This document shows, piece by piece, positions 23,571 to 34,992 of a DNA stretch of 64,000 nt (positions within the stretch are counted from its first letter, which is position 1; each line of letters starts with the position of its first letter). The DNA lies in the NCBI RefSeq assembly GCF_030272615.1, contig NC_081407.1, forward strand, positions 372,952,998 to 373,016,997, in the 5' to 3' direction. A program made the translations under genes and the position numbers. Under the pieces are notes generated by a model that did not search any database, was not told the DNA's origin, and saw nothing but the letters and a program-made list of their open reading frames with translations. The DNA comes from Cryptomeria japonica. Taxonomy: Eukaryota; Streptophyta; Pinopsida; Cupressales; Cupressaceae.

Positions 23571-23859
23571 TGTTGGAGTGTTGTCAGGTGCCAAAGTTGA
23601 AACAATTGTAAGACTTAACTTGTAATTTTATAGTACATTAAATTATTTTTAAAATTAATTTTTTTAAGAGATAATTTTTTATATTAAATATAGAGAATAA
23701 ACTTTTACAAAAGGAGCAGTAGCGAGAGATTTTTGAGGACAAGCCTCAACAACTTCAAACCTAACCTAAGAAAGACCACTTAGTGAATACTAACAACCAT
23801 GCCAGTGTACATATTGAACATACTATGTATCCTCTTATACAAAAATTGTATATACATCT

Positions 23860-24480
23860 TCATATACATAAGCAGTCCTTCCTAGAAAGCCTAGTAGGGT
23901 TCTTGGCTTGCCCAACCTCGACTTTGAGCTTCTCTAAAGCAACAACAAAATCTATTTGATCTGTTGCAATTTGTTTCCATTTAATTTTGTTCTCCAACTC
24001 ATTTAAGAACATGGTGGCATGACCATCTTGGAGGAGCCACCTGAACTTATTCTTCTCAATCATCATTATAACGGAGACCCGCACAACAATAAAATAGATG
24101 ATGAGTCCACAAAATGACTTAGCAAGGATCCTTTTTTTACCTTGGAATTTGTCTTCATTTCTAATTTTCCAAATGTACCATAAGATTTTAGTAGAAAGAA
24201 TTTGCCAAAATAAGAACCAGAATCTTTTCTTAATCCATGAATGCAACCAGTAAGAATTTCCATGATTGTAATCTGGTTAGGAATTGTAAAACCAAACAAT
24301 AATCATATCTCTTTAGCAATAGTACATTCAAAAAATATGTACCTAACAGCTTCAGGCACTCTACAAATGTTGCATATATCACCATTAGAATGTTCTTTTC
24401 TAAAAGGGAGCCTATCAATAAGTAACAACCACCTAAAACATTTTTTCTTAGGTGCAATAAGATTGTTCCATAGATTAGTG
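23860..24480 (-). pseudogene. LINE 3' fragment: RT zinc-binding region
   Basis: Broken minus frames read as the zinc-binding region that follows RT in plant LINEs (zf-RVT): LWNNL.APKKK.FRWLL..RLPF at about 24480-24410, then ICNIC with the first cysteine pair, and F.EC near 24330. Further on, ILWYIWKIRNEDKFQGKKR at about 24190-24130 matches the usual post-zinc segment. RT and endonuclease are absent, as expected of a 5'-truncated LINE. Upstream (right) the similarity stops at 24480. It is distinct from the larger LINE at 56.7-63.3 kb. Confidence 0.75.
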
Positions 24481-24522
24481 AATCGAGGTATAGTGGATAT
24501 TTTTTGGGATCGTTGGTGGATG

Positions 24523-25510
24523 TGGGATTTAACAATTGTTGTCTAAGGATGGTTTGAGACATGACTATTAGAGCACCATATCGATCATTTTAATTGGTCT
24601 AGAGATTTACATGGTATAGTTTTTTGCACATGCATGTTTACAAATTTAATATTGTATATGCATATTTCATTAAATAAACTATATATTAATTTATATATGT
24701 CGATCTAATTTTACTCTTGTAGGAAACTCCTAGTGTGAATGAGGTGCCATGTTTCCTAGCCTTCAACACCACAACTACTAACTGATAAAAGGTAATTGAA
24801 CACAACTCTTTTATAATTATTAGTTTCACGAGGTTACTTGTAATTTACACAACTTATTGTAGAATTCATTTTAGATGTTAACTTTTCAATTGTATTAAAT
24901 AATTATACATGTGCATAGATTGATTGTCTCACATTCTTATCATTTTTAAACAGTAAACAATTAAGATTACATCAATGTTCAAAGATCCTAACACTACCGA
25001 ATTCATAACACAAGAGATATGTGTTTATTTTTATATTCTTGATATGTTTAGATAGAAGTAAATCTAGATATATATTTAGTTTAAGTTTCATTCCCAGTTA
25101 AATTATATCCTAACTTGTATCAATTTTATTTTGGCCAGGTTATAGTCTTTTACTCGAGTTGACATTGTTGTGGAGCATCACCTAATAGCATATTTTAGGA
25201 CTCCTAAATACACTCCACTTGAACCATGTGAGTAACTCTGGCCACAAACAAGGAAGAAAAATATTTCACTACACATAGATCTCTAGACAAAATCAATAAT
25301 GAGTTAGAGAACATTTGAAAGATTCACTAAATACTAAGCCTTGATTCACACTTAAGAGATATATAAATGTTGCATGTTGCTAAAATTTTATGATTATACG
25401 AAAATAATGTTTAATAACCAATGATAATAAACTATAAATTTCATTTTATGATAACTTCCTTCATGATATGCATTGTTTGTATAGGATTTGAGGCCTAGTG
25501 TTTGAATCAA
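24523..25510. other. AT-rich intergenic DNA, no gene seen
   Basis: No coding region, RNA gene or clear element boundary was found. A short string shared with 25528 (TGTAGGAAAC) occurs at 24718 but is too short to define an LTR. Confidence 0.45.
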
Positions 25511-25513
25511 GCA

Positions 25514-25527
25514 CTCTGATACCACAA
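25514..25527 (-). other. Orphan tRNA-Met-type primer binding site
   Basis: The minus strand reads TTGTGGTATCAGAGTGC, a near-exact retrotransposon primer site, next to a candidate LTR edge TGTAGGAAAC beginning at 25528. It marks the 5' LTR edge of another minus-strand LTR element. Its left internal part and its other LTR are not recognisable, and the right part is cut by the element at 25962. Confidence 0.6.
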
Positions 25528-25961
25528 TGTAGGAAACATCCAAAATGATCCTCAAGTGTTTGCAGTTTTTTCACATAATTATTTTCAGTTAATTAAAGAA
25601 AACATCCAATAACTAATATGAAAGATTAGCCAAATAATGTAGTCTTCAAAATAATCACTTGACTAGTTAGAGTTATAAAATTATTATTAAGAAAAATAAA
25701 TAACTTATTAATGTTTGATAGTCTTGACCAAATGATCAAGAATAAAAAAATTCAATTATAGGTTAAATTATCCAATTTGAGACAATCATTTATATAGCCA
25801 ATTAAAGCTCTTCTATCCATTCAGCTAACTTGACCATATAAGAGTAACAATCTATCATGATCAATATAGATCAAGCCTCCCTCTAATACAAGATGATATT
25901 AAAGTGAAAAAATGAGCCTTAAAGGATAGGAATCAAAATAAATATGCTCTATCCTAAGACT

Positions 25962-28180
25962 TGAGAGTGAAAAAAAGGAAATTCAACATAGAATATAAAA
26001 TGATCTTCAATTTATTGTATTGGGATGTATTACACTGCGTAACATTGGATTTTCAAAGCTTTATTTTCTAATAATTGGAATGTAACATGCCAACTACCTA
26101 AACAAATGATTATTTATTAATCTATCCAAAATTATTTAATTAATTTAATATGTCGACATTCCCCCCATAATTACATTAATCTAAATAGGAGTGGAACATT
26201 GCAACGGTTTTAAACCCAACCCTTTTAGAGACTTTGATGAAGCGCCTCCACCAATCCTCCTCACTCACCCAATACACACCAAACTAGTTGCATTAGTAGA
26301 TATCCTGACTATAGAACCTACAACCATATACATAGCATGAGAGAATATAAAAGTTTTCCCATCCTCCATGCATAATGAGAGACACTTTCTCTAAAATTCC
26401 ACATCTCCTTTGAGTGTGTCTAATTCCTCCTCTAATGTTGCATATGAGACACCTTTCCTCCAAAATTACACATCTCTTTTGAGTGTGTCTAATTCCTCCT
26501 CAAGTGCTATGGAAACAATACCTTCTCTAGTGCACAAATCACCAACGAAATGTCTGCACATGAGACACGTTTCCTTTCAAAGTCCATATCTTCTCTGAGT
26601 GTGTCTACTATCTCCTCAAGTGCTATACAAATCACCAACCAAGTATGACTATACTAAGTGCACCCACAAGAAGTCTTGCCCCACCTTACTCCTTTAAGGG
26701 ACATATAATTCCAAGCCCCCTCTTTTCTTTAGGGACACAAATGTGGTGCTCCTCATGAAATGAATCACCCATAAGAAAGAAGCTAGCCTGGGATGATAAA
26801 AGTCCTCCTACCTCCAATGCCTCCAACCTCTAATATATCATCTTCTTTATTCTCTATCCATTTGATGTTGCATATGAATCTTGGTAGGCCTTGTCAATTG
26901 TACAACAATGATGGCTAGATAGGTCCATGAATAAGGTTACATAATAATAAAGCCGTTGGATTCAACCCATAATGCACCCATTAAAATAAAATGTTTTAAT
27001 GCATCTGTAATGTTTGTACCCTTTGTATTATCATGTGAAATTACTATTTAATCTAATGAACACCTTTGGAAAAAAATTTGATCCCAATTTCTAAGGTTTT
27101 ATACCTTCTTTTAAGAAAAATGTATGAGATGTAAACCACTAATCTTCAAATGTACTAAAATAACCAACCATCCCATGCATCCTATGTAACAAAATTTAAC
27201 TCATGCCAAATATTCTCCTATATATCAAATATTGTAAAATCTACTTATAAAAACCTCCAATGTAAAACATCTCCTCTATATTTTTAAAGTTTAATCACAA
27301 ATCACATTTTTTTTATTTAAAATGCAAGTCACCTACCAATCAATGGATCTTTATAAATAAATAACTACTTGTTATTTCCATTTCAATTCCCATTTGAGTT
27401 TAAGAGATGTGTAGCTAGAGTTGATTCGCTCGATCTAAAACATCAAAATTTGAATGACACAAATGATAGGTTGTGATTGACCAATAATCAGTTGTAATCA
27501 GAATATCTTGTTTTGAGTAATACATTTTAAACAGAATTATTGATATTTTCTATGAATGAAGTTGTGGTTGTAGAAAATAAATCACCAAAAAATACACTAT
27601 GCATCCATGATGTATGATGATCACAAACAACTACATTTATTATTGTCACAAATTTTCTATATCTCAACTGATCTTGACAGGACTCTTTGAAATTAAATCA
27701 ATGTTACACTTTTTCTCACAATTGACATGTCTATAATGAATCTAAAGGTCACCATTGTATACTCTATTTTCCTCAACCAAGTGGATAGTCACATTTTTTA
27801 TTGAACTATCACACCTGATTCCACCTTCACCAAAAAAATTCCAATTCAAGTCAAGTAAAAAAGTCACATAGTAGGCTCATTCTTTCACTTTTTAACTATA
27901 TCAAGGAATTTAGTTCTTCACATCCCATTCACATGTGTAGATTACTAACATTCACTTAGTAGAGAAAGGTTGCTCTAATACCAAATGAGAGTTGAAAATA
28001 AGAAATTCAAGATAGAACATAAAATTATGTTCAATTGATTGTATTGAGATGTATTACATTCCATAAAATTGACTTTTTAAAGCCTTATTTTTTCAATAAC
28101 ATGAATGTAACTTCCCAACTACCTAACTAACTATTTATTTATCAATCTATCCAAAACCATCTACTTAATGTAATACACCA
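25962..28180 (-). mobile_element. Non-autonomous LTR element (LARD-like), 2.2 kb
   Basis: Two terminal repeats of about 195 bp, 25962-26158 and 27987-28180, align throughout: both start TGAGAGT, share TTATTTATTAATCTATCCAAAA-like blocks, and end in CA. Left of the right copy, the minus strand reads TTGGTATTAGAGC, a tRNA-Met primer site. Right of the left copy is a CCCCCC run, which is a purine tract on the minus strand. The 1.8 kb interior has no RT, integrase, protease or gag motif, so it needed another element's enzymes. A target-site duplication was not found. Confidence 0.8.
26377..26640. repeat. Degenerate tandem repeat inside the LARD-like element
   Basis: Three units, at about 26377, 26450 and 26563, contain GAGACAC.TT followed by CTCTG/TTTGAGTGTGTCTA and end in CTCCTC. 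The spacing is irregular (about 75-115 bp). The apparent serine-rich frame at 26410-26598 is a by-product of this repeat. Confidence 0.7.
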
Positions 28181-28377
28181 GTAATAAGTTCACCCATTTT
28201 GACAAATTTTGGTTTTTAGGTCATTTACAAGATACTTCATAGTATACCCATTGCATTACATCAAATATATTTGTATGTTTTCATGATGTAAAAATATAGG
28301 ATCATGTACCCTTCTAAAGTTTCAAACAGTTAGCTAAGTATAAGACAATTGAGCTTTTCAAAGAACTCCCAAGGAAT
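28181..28377. other. Short unassigned stretch between two elements
   Basis: AT-rich, with no feature. It may be the continuation of the element whose primer site lies at 25514, interrupted by the LARD-like element. Confidence 0.3.
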
Positions 28378-29571
28378 TGTTGAAGACTCGACATGACTAA
28401 GAAGGGGGCACTGAATCAATTTGGAACTTCACAAACCATTATTAATGAATAATATTGACTTAATTAGCAATAACACATTCATCATCAACACAAGGATCAA
28501 CCATCAATACAAGAACACTAGATTTATGAGGAAAATCCAAACATGGAAAAAGCATGGTGAGTATCTAACTCACAATATGAATAGCAATGTTTTCAACATT
28601 TCAGGCTTGTAACCAAGGAGCACCAATAGATGAAGGACTTCCAAAACTAAGGCATGCAACCTTAAGCAAGATTCATGTAAGGATGTTAAGTAGTGAAATG
28701 ACTTTCTACACCAACCTAGAGAGGAGGGTGAAGCAAAAACTTTGACAGATTGTTACAACAGTTATAGTAACTTAATAGAAATAGACATAATATCATGCAT
28801 ACCACAACACAATTATTTACATTGGGAAAAATCTTTTGAGATAAAAACCCCACACTCCAGAAACCACCAAATATATTATTCAAAAATCAATAAAAAAATT
28901 ACAATATAGTTTCAGAGCAATATCTTCACAAGAGTACCACCAAAAATAGATTCAAAGGTAACTCAATACCTATAAGACTCTTACACACAACCTCTATCTC
29001 ACGCACCTCATATATAGGAGATATAATACATGAAAGTGTCAAAGCGATATTACAAAACCATGGGCTAAAATGACCCAACAAAGTGTAACTGACCTTATCT
29101 CCAATCTAGATTTCCTATGATGTGTCAGAACACACATGAACACATGTACCTCCCTTTTATAGCTCATTTACATGTTTGATGCAATTTTATACTTCCTATT
29201 TTAGGAGACCAAACTTCCAGAGGCCATAACTTGTGAACTGGGTGTTTGATTGATAAAACATTTGAAGCACCAAAAAGCTCGTGAAGTTATCTATCACCTA
29301 GTAACCCACTAGGCTAGTTATGCACACTTTTCAAGATGTTTTGGAGCCTCTAAAGTCAAAATTAAATTTAAACCTTTCATCACACTCTTCAAAACAAAAA
29401 CTTTAATATCTTCAAAACTAGTTATGATCTTGCAACAAAAAATTATAGACATGCTTATCTAGCCAATCCAAAGCTTTGGAGAAAATTTTGAACTCTTTCA
29501 TGGTTAAATGAAGACTTACTATAAATAGTAACCTTATGTAAATGCAAGGTTGAGATACTATTTTCCCAACA
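28378..29571 (-). repeat. 3' LTR of a second Copia element
   Basis: About 1.19 kb, from TGTTGAAGACTCG to TTTTCCCAACA; the ends form the inverted repeat TGTTG/CAACA. Immediately to the right, the minus strand reads CAAATGGGAGAATG, the standard purine tract of plant Copia elements. The pol remnants that follow confirm the orientation. The matching 5' LTR was not found in the window. Confidence 0.85.
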
Positions 29572-29589
29572 TTCTCCCATTTGTTGAAC

Positions 29590-31145
29590 AACTTACAAGA
29601 GAAAAGGGAGTATCTACACAATAAATTAATTGCTAGGGGCCATGTGGCCCATAGAATCTAAACACCATCTAAAATTATTTATACTCACAATCTTAGTTAA
29701 AGAATCTACAATGTTAATCAAATTCTCAATCTTAACCAACTTCACCCTACCATCTTCATCCATATCTCTAACAAAATGATACTGAACATCAATGTCCTTG
29801 GTCTAGGTATGAAATGTCAGGTTCATAGCTAGGCATATCACACTTTGACTATCACAATAAACTATTACTTCACCTTGTTTTATTCCAATATCTGAACAAT
29901 ATTTTAAGCCAAATGGATTCTTTACAAGTATGAGTAGCTACCATATACTCTACTTTTGTCATGGATAAAGAAACTATAACCTATTGCTTGCTCATCTAGC
30001 TAATTGCACCACCAAATAAAGTAAACACATAAGCACTAGAGGATCTTCTGCCATCAAAACACATAAGCACTGGTGGATCTTCTGCCATCAATATTACTTA
30101 CCCAGTTTGAATCCATATAACCATGAATATTAAGGGAAATCACGTCTCCTACCAAATTACTATGATAACACAAAGAATACTTTGAGGTACCCTTTAGATA
30201 TCTAAACTATTTTAACTACATCCCAATGAACTCTACCAAGATTAGACATATATCTAGAAAGAACTCCCACTGCATGGGCAATGTCTAGTCTAGTAAAAAC
30301 CAAAGCATATATCAAACATCTAACTACACTCTATTAAGGCACTATACTTATGTCTTCCATCTTTGATGGGGATTTAGGACAATCTAAAATAAATAATTTC
30401 ATTCTAACTGTAAAAGGAACACATAATGGTCTACAATCCTTCATGTTGAGCCTCTGTAAAATTGATTTCCCATACTTACTTTTACCTAGGCATATCTTTT
30501 TTTCACTCTATCTCTTCTAATCTCCATCCCAAGAATGTTCTTTGTTGCACCAAGATATTTCATTTTAAATTTAGTAGTGAGTTGAGACTTTAGTTTTGAA
30601 ATTATGCTTTTCCCTTTACCAATGAGTAACATATCATCAACATATAATGCAATGTAAAAGAAATCATCATCATCTAATTTATAGTAAGCCTAATGATCTA
30701 ATTTAGATTGGTTAAATCCCAAACTCAACACATATGTATCCAATTCACGGTACCACATCCTAGGACGTTGTTTGAGGCCATACAAATATTTCTTTAATTT
30801 ATTGACCAAATTACTTTTATCTTTCAGCACATAGTGCTCTGACTATGTCATATAAATATCTTCCTCCAAATTACCATGGAGGAAAGTAGTTTTCACATCC
30901 ATTTGATTAACCTCTAAATCATAAGCAGTAGCAATAGAAAGAAAAAATCTAATGGATGTCATTTTTGCAATAAAAGAAAATATCTCACCATAATCAACAC
31001 CCTCAACCTGAGAGTAGCCTTTTGCAACCAACCTTTCTTTATAGTTCTTAATGCCTCCATTTGAACCAATATTTTTCTTAAACACCCATTTACAACCAAT
31101 AGGATTTTTTCCTTTAGAAAGGTACAAGATCCTTATTGGCAACAA
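29590..31145 (-). pseudogene. Copia RT and RNase H of the second Copia element
   Basis: The minus frame at 31145-30843 is a clean RT start: KGK.PIGCKWVFK, then a YKERLVAKGYSQ segment, a VDY.E.FS...K segment, and the QMDVKT.FLHG.LEEDIYM block. Further on, the catalytic YVDD is intact at 30633-30644, followed by LLIGKGKS. RNase H follows in broken frames to about 29600, including a 33 bp tandem duplication near 30024-30090. The right edge at about 31148 is where another LTR cuts in, so the N-terminal RT, integrase and gag are missing. Confidence 0.88.
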
Positions 31146-31148
31146 AAA

Positions 31149-32494
31149 TGAAGGAAAATTGAGAGCGGGGGGGGGGGGGGGGGGGTGTGTGAATAAATTT
31201 TCATCGGATTTAACAATTTAAGCACAATCTCAAATTTGATCAACTACAACAAGAATAAAGACAAACATAATAACAGTAACACACATAACACCAATATTTT
31301 TATGTGGAAACTCCAGTTAAGGGAAAAGCCATAGTGGGAACCTACCCACAATAAGATGATACTTTGTAGTAGTATGTGAAAATATTAGAATGGGGAATGC
31401 ACATTCATTCATGAACACTACCTAAAGCTCACTGCTCAAAACATGATAACCCAAAAGGATACAAACCTCAAGGAAGGTTCAATACCTTACAATGATATTC
31501 AAACTATAATCTGGTTCATATGAACTAAAAGAATAACATCTCCTAATGCTTGATGACATTTCTGATTAAGCTCATTTGGCTGCCTTGAAACAATCTCTGC
31601 TAAATACACCAAACCAAAAGATAAATTCTCTTATTCACACATACACCACTATTTGATAATGCAAACACAACACCAATACCTAAATTACATGAATATAACA
31701 CCTATTTATACAAATCATCAACCTTGACTACAAGGTCAGCCAAACCCTCAACACCTAATTATAAAATTACATCACATGATACATAAATCATCCATCAGAC
31801 CAATACAATTCTATATATGACATACAGTGGACCCAAATCAACTCCTTGAACACGCAACACCACCCGAAATCTCACCAAGATCAATTGCAACATGCTACAC
31901 CACCAAAAATATTGTATAACATGAAGAATATCATTGAACCGATAAGATCTTCAATAACATGCACAATGATCAATGCGGACCACCAAAATAAATAGAACAC
32001 AATTGGGAAACACCGACAAGCATGTTAGAACCATTTGCAATAACTACACCAACACCACTTAATCAAATCTTCATAGATCAACACACTAACACTCAAGAAT
32101 ACTCAACAACAACAAGTTCAAAGAAGAAAGATAACTTGTGGAGCACCAAATCATGAACCATCTAAAATTAAGATACACATGAACATCTCAAACATTCTCC
32201 CAAATCCACAACACAAGATATGATCATACCAAAGCACAATGGAGCAAACATCATAAAATGCAAAACTGAACACTGAAACACTAATCTCCATACAAGAATC
32301 CACAACTCGATCAAGTCACCAAATAAATAAAGAATTAAGTATCTCTAGTTGATTCAACATAGAAAACAAATAAACCAACTAGATCAACTCACTACAATCA
32401 CCAGATTACTAAAATAATTCTTTGCAACACTAAAATACAAGAGTATGTTGACATCAATGACAATAACATATCCTAGAGACAACAATATCCAATA
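31149..32494 (-). repeat. 3' LTR of a third Copia-type element
   Basis: About 1.35 kb, from TGAAGGAAAATTGAGAG to TATCCAATA, where a CA end has probably mutated. It is followed by ATCTCCCCCTTT, which on the minus strand is a purine tract. It carries the family's characteristic G-run near its start, here expanded to 19 G (31167-31185). Its sequence is related to, but clearly diverged from, the LTR at 39080-40216. Confidence 0.75.
31167..31185 (+). repeat. G19 homopolymer in the LTR
   Basis: A run of 19 guanines sits at the place where sibling LTRs have GAGAGTGGGGGTGAAT or GAGAGGGGGTGGGGTGAAT. Expansion of a 5-6 G run by slippage is likely. Its exact length is sensitive to sequencing error. Confidence 0.85.
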
Positions 32495-32838
32495 ATCTCC
32501 CCCTTTGGCATTGATGGAAACATATGAATGTGAAAAAAAATCAATGCAAAGGAATAAATCATCACCATCAAACTTCCCCTAAAATCATGCACACAAAGCT
32601 GCAAAGATAATGCAGTTTTCCACATGCTTCTCTCCCCTTTTGATAGCAATGCCAAAGACAAAATGCAAATCATACTTCTCTCCCTCTAAGAAGGACAATA
32701 TCTCCTCTTTAGGATAAACTCACAACTGAATATCTGAACCACTCACTGACTACTCCAGCTAAGTAGCAGTCCCAACTCATCAATCTGGATAAGAATATAA
32801 GACTCCGAAGTCCACCAGATTGATGCTTCTCAATACAT

Positions 32839-33343
32839 CTAGTTCAAATCAATAGGGTCAAAGACCCCTAAATTGTCTCTCAAATAGATAAATGTATCTA
32901 CAGGAGAAGGTTTAGTAAAAATATCTGTAATCTGATCCTTTGTAGATACATATTCCAGTTTGACTTCATCACTAACTTTCTCCATCAATAAGTGATACTT
33001 AATTGATATATGCTTTGTTTTATAATGTAGTACCAAATTATTTGAAATATTAATAGCACTTGAATTGTCCCAATATATAACAATAGGCTCATCATAAATA
33101 ACTTTTATATACTTCAATATTTTCTTCATCCAAACTACCCGAGTACAGTTGCTAGCAACAACAATGTATTCAACTTCAACAGTAGATAGAGATATAGCAT
33201 CTTGTTTCTTACTCTCCCATGAAATCAACTTCTTCCCTAAAAATAAATCTCCACTAGTAGTGCTCTTCCATTCATCAACATCACCTACCCAATCAAGATC
33301 AGTATAAGCACATAACATGAAATCATCATTCTTTGGATACCAT
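32839..33343 (-). pseudogene. Copia RNase H, C-terminal part, truncated
   Basis: A frame of 159 codons, open from the cut at about 33343 to its stop. It has the Copia RNase H catalytic set: D in AYTDLDW, E in STVEVEY, D in YWDNSSA, and the H..KTKHISIKYH block near the C-terminus, ending with KDQITDIFTKP. No internal stop is present, so it is younger than most neighbours. The N-terminal portion (up to GLWYP) is removed because a Gypsy-like LTR begins at 33344, exactly inside the WYP codons. Confidence 0.88.
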
Positions 33344-34864
33344 TGTGGAGGGGAAAAAGCGAGACTGGGTGACTAGGACCTAATCCCACTTTAGCCAACA
33401 CATTGGGAATATGAAAGGGCCTAGGGAGATATATCACTTTGGCTAATTATTGTGAGAAAGAGAAAGCAAAATATTCCTCTTGCTACAAATGATGAGAAAA
33501 AATAGGGTTTGATTGATCAACTAGACTAGGAGATAAACAATGAAGCACATATGAATTGAAATTGCACAAACTTGCAGATCTAAAATCGAGATACTGAAAG
33601 CAGAGAAGAGTAAGGAATTTGTATGTGTACATAATGCTAGAAAATGGACCAAAATGACCAGGACCAGAGTGCCACGTTCCTATCCTTGAGAATCTGACAT
33701 AAAGCTGCAACTAAGAGCATACAATTCTGAGACCCTAAGCCTATACCCTATCAAAAATCACTCATTTTGAGGGGCACCATGGCAAAACACCCTTGTCTTG
33801 GGTAGGAATAGGGCACCATGCCCCTTTCATAGATAGATTAGGGCAAATCTGAGGGTTTTGGGTTGTACTTGTGCCTTTTTCTGATCTGAAACTCCTTTTG
33901 GGTAATTGTGTCTGCACCTGCAACTAAAAAGATATGATCGAGGTGGCTATATAGGGTTTTGCCTCAGTCAAACCCTTGCGTTGGTGATTTCCACCTTCAC
34001 AAATAGCCGATAATGTAATAAAAATGTGTGTGCAAGACCCTAGGATGAAAGTAAACAATCTAGAGCAACCCTAAAGAGTAAACCCCAATAGCTTATAATT
34101 TATGTAATGAAGATTATGCAAAGACATGAAAATAACATGAAACCATACCCAACCCCTAAGGGAGGAGTACAAGCCAATCATCAGTCAATGATCTCCTATT
34201 ATTATTTAATGTATTCAAGGCTCCTAATTGATGATGAATGCTTGATGAAATGTTGTTTAATGTTGTTGAATACTCCACATAGGATTCTCTTTCACTACAT
34301 AGAAGGCTCCTTGTGCTCCAAAAACCTACTCTTAGATTCCTAGATCCATTCAAATGAAGAAAGAGAGCTCTTATGTATGAAACCTTAGATATTAATTTCA
34401 TCTTTAGGCCAACCTAGGATTTGAATTTCCCACCAATTATTTGGGGTTAAGCATTATAATATCATAGAATTATGCTACCAAAATTTTGGGAAAAAAGTCG
34501 AGGAGACCAACTTTTCACCAAATTTTTGGGGTCATTAGATATTTTGATATTAGAGAGAATCTCAAAGTTACAAATGATTTTGAGATGTTTTGATATGAGA
34601 AATCGGGCCTTAAAGGTCGATATAGGACATAATTAGGATTTATGATTAAATGATTCATTGGAGGAATAAAAAAAGGGGACACACTTAGGGTAAAGGGCCC
34701 AATTTTATGATGTGGGGAGTGATGAAATATGAATTTAGATTTAATTAAATTAATTATTAAATGCTTAAAGGGAAATTATAATGCAAGATGCAAACACACT
34801 AAGGCGGGTGCTAAACTGTGGAATTGTACCACCCTAGCAAGGGTGTACAATTTAAAACACTACA
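33344..34864 (-). repeat. Gypsy-like LTR inserted in Copia RNase H
   Basis: It starts TGTGGAGGGG and ends AAAACACTACA, about 1.52 kb. The next bases TTTAGCCCCCACTTTAG are, on the minus strand, a purine tract, which marks this as the 3' LTR of a minus-strand element with its interior to the right. It interrupts the RNase H frame at 33343. ACCAT (33339-33343) would be the left target duplication; its partner was not found because the other end is missing or outside recognition. The superfamily is inferred from the ends and composition. Confidence 0.65.
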
Positions 34865-34992
34865 TTTAGCCCCCACTTTAGCGGTCATATGACACTAAGT
34901 GCATCTTCAAGATAAAGTAAAGAAAAGTAAACATTCATGAAAATGGATCATCTTCTCTTCTCTTGCCTTAGCCCATGCAAGTGATGATGGCT

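Noticed and set aside
24718-25540. LTR pair starting TGTAGGAAAC at 24718 and 25528
   Set aside because: Similarity stops after about 10 bases.
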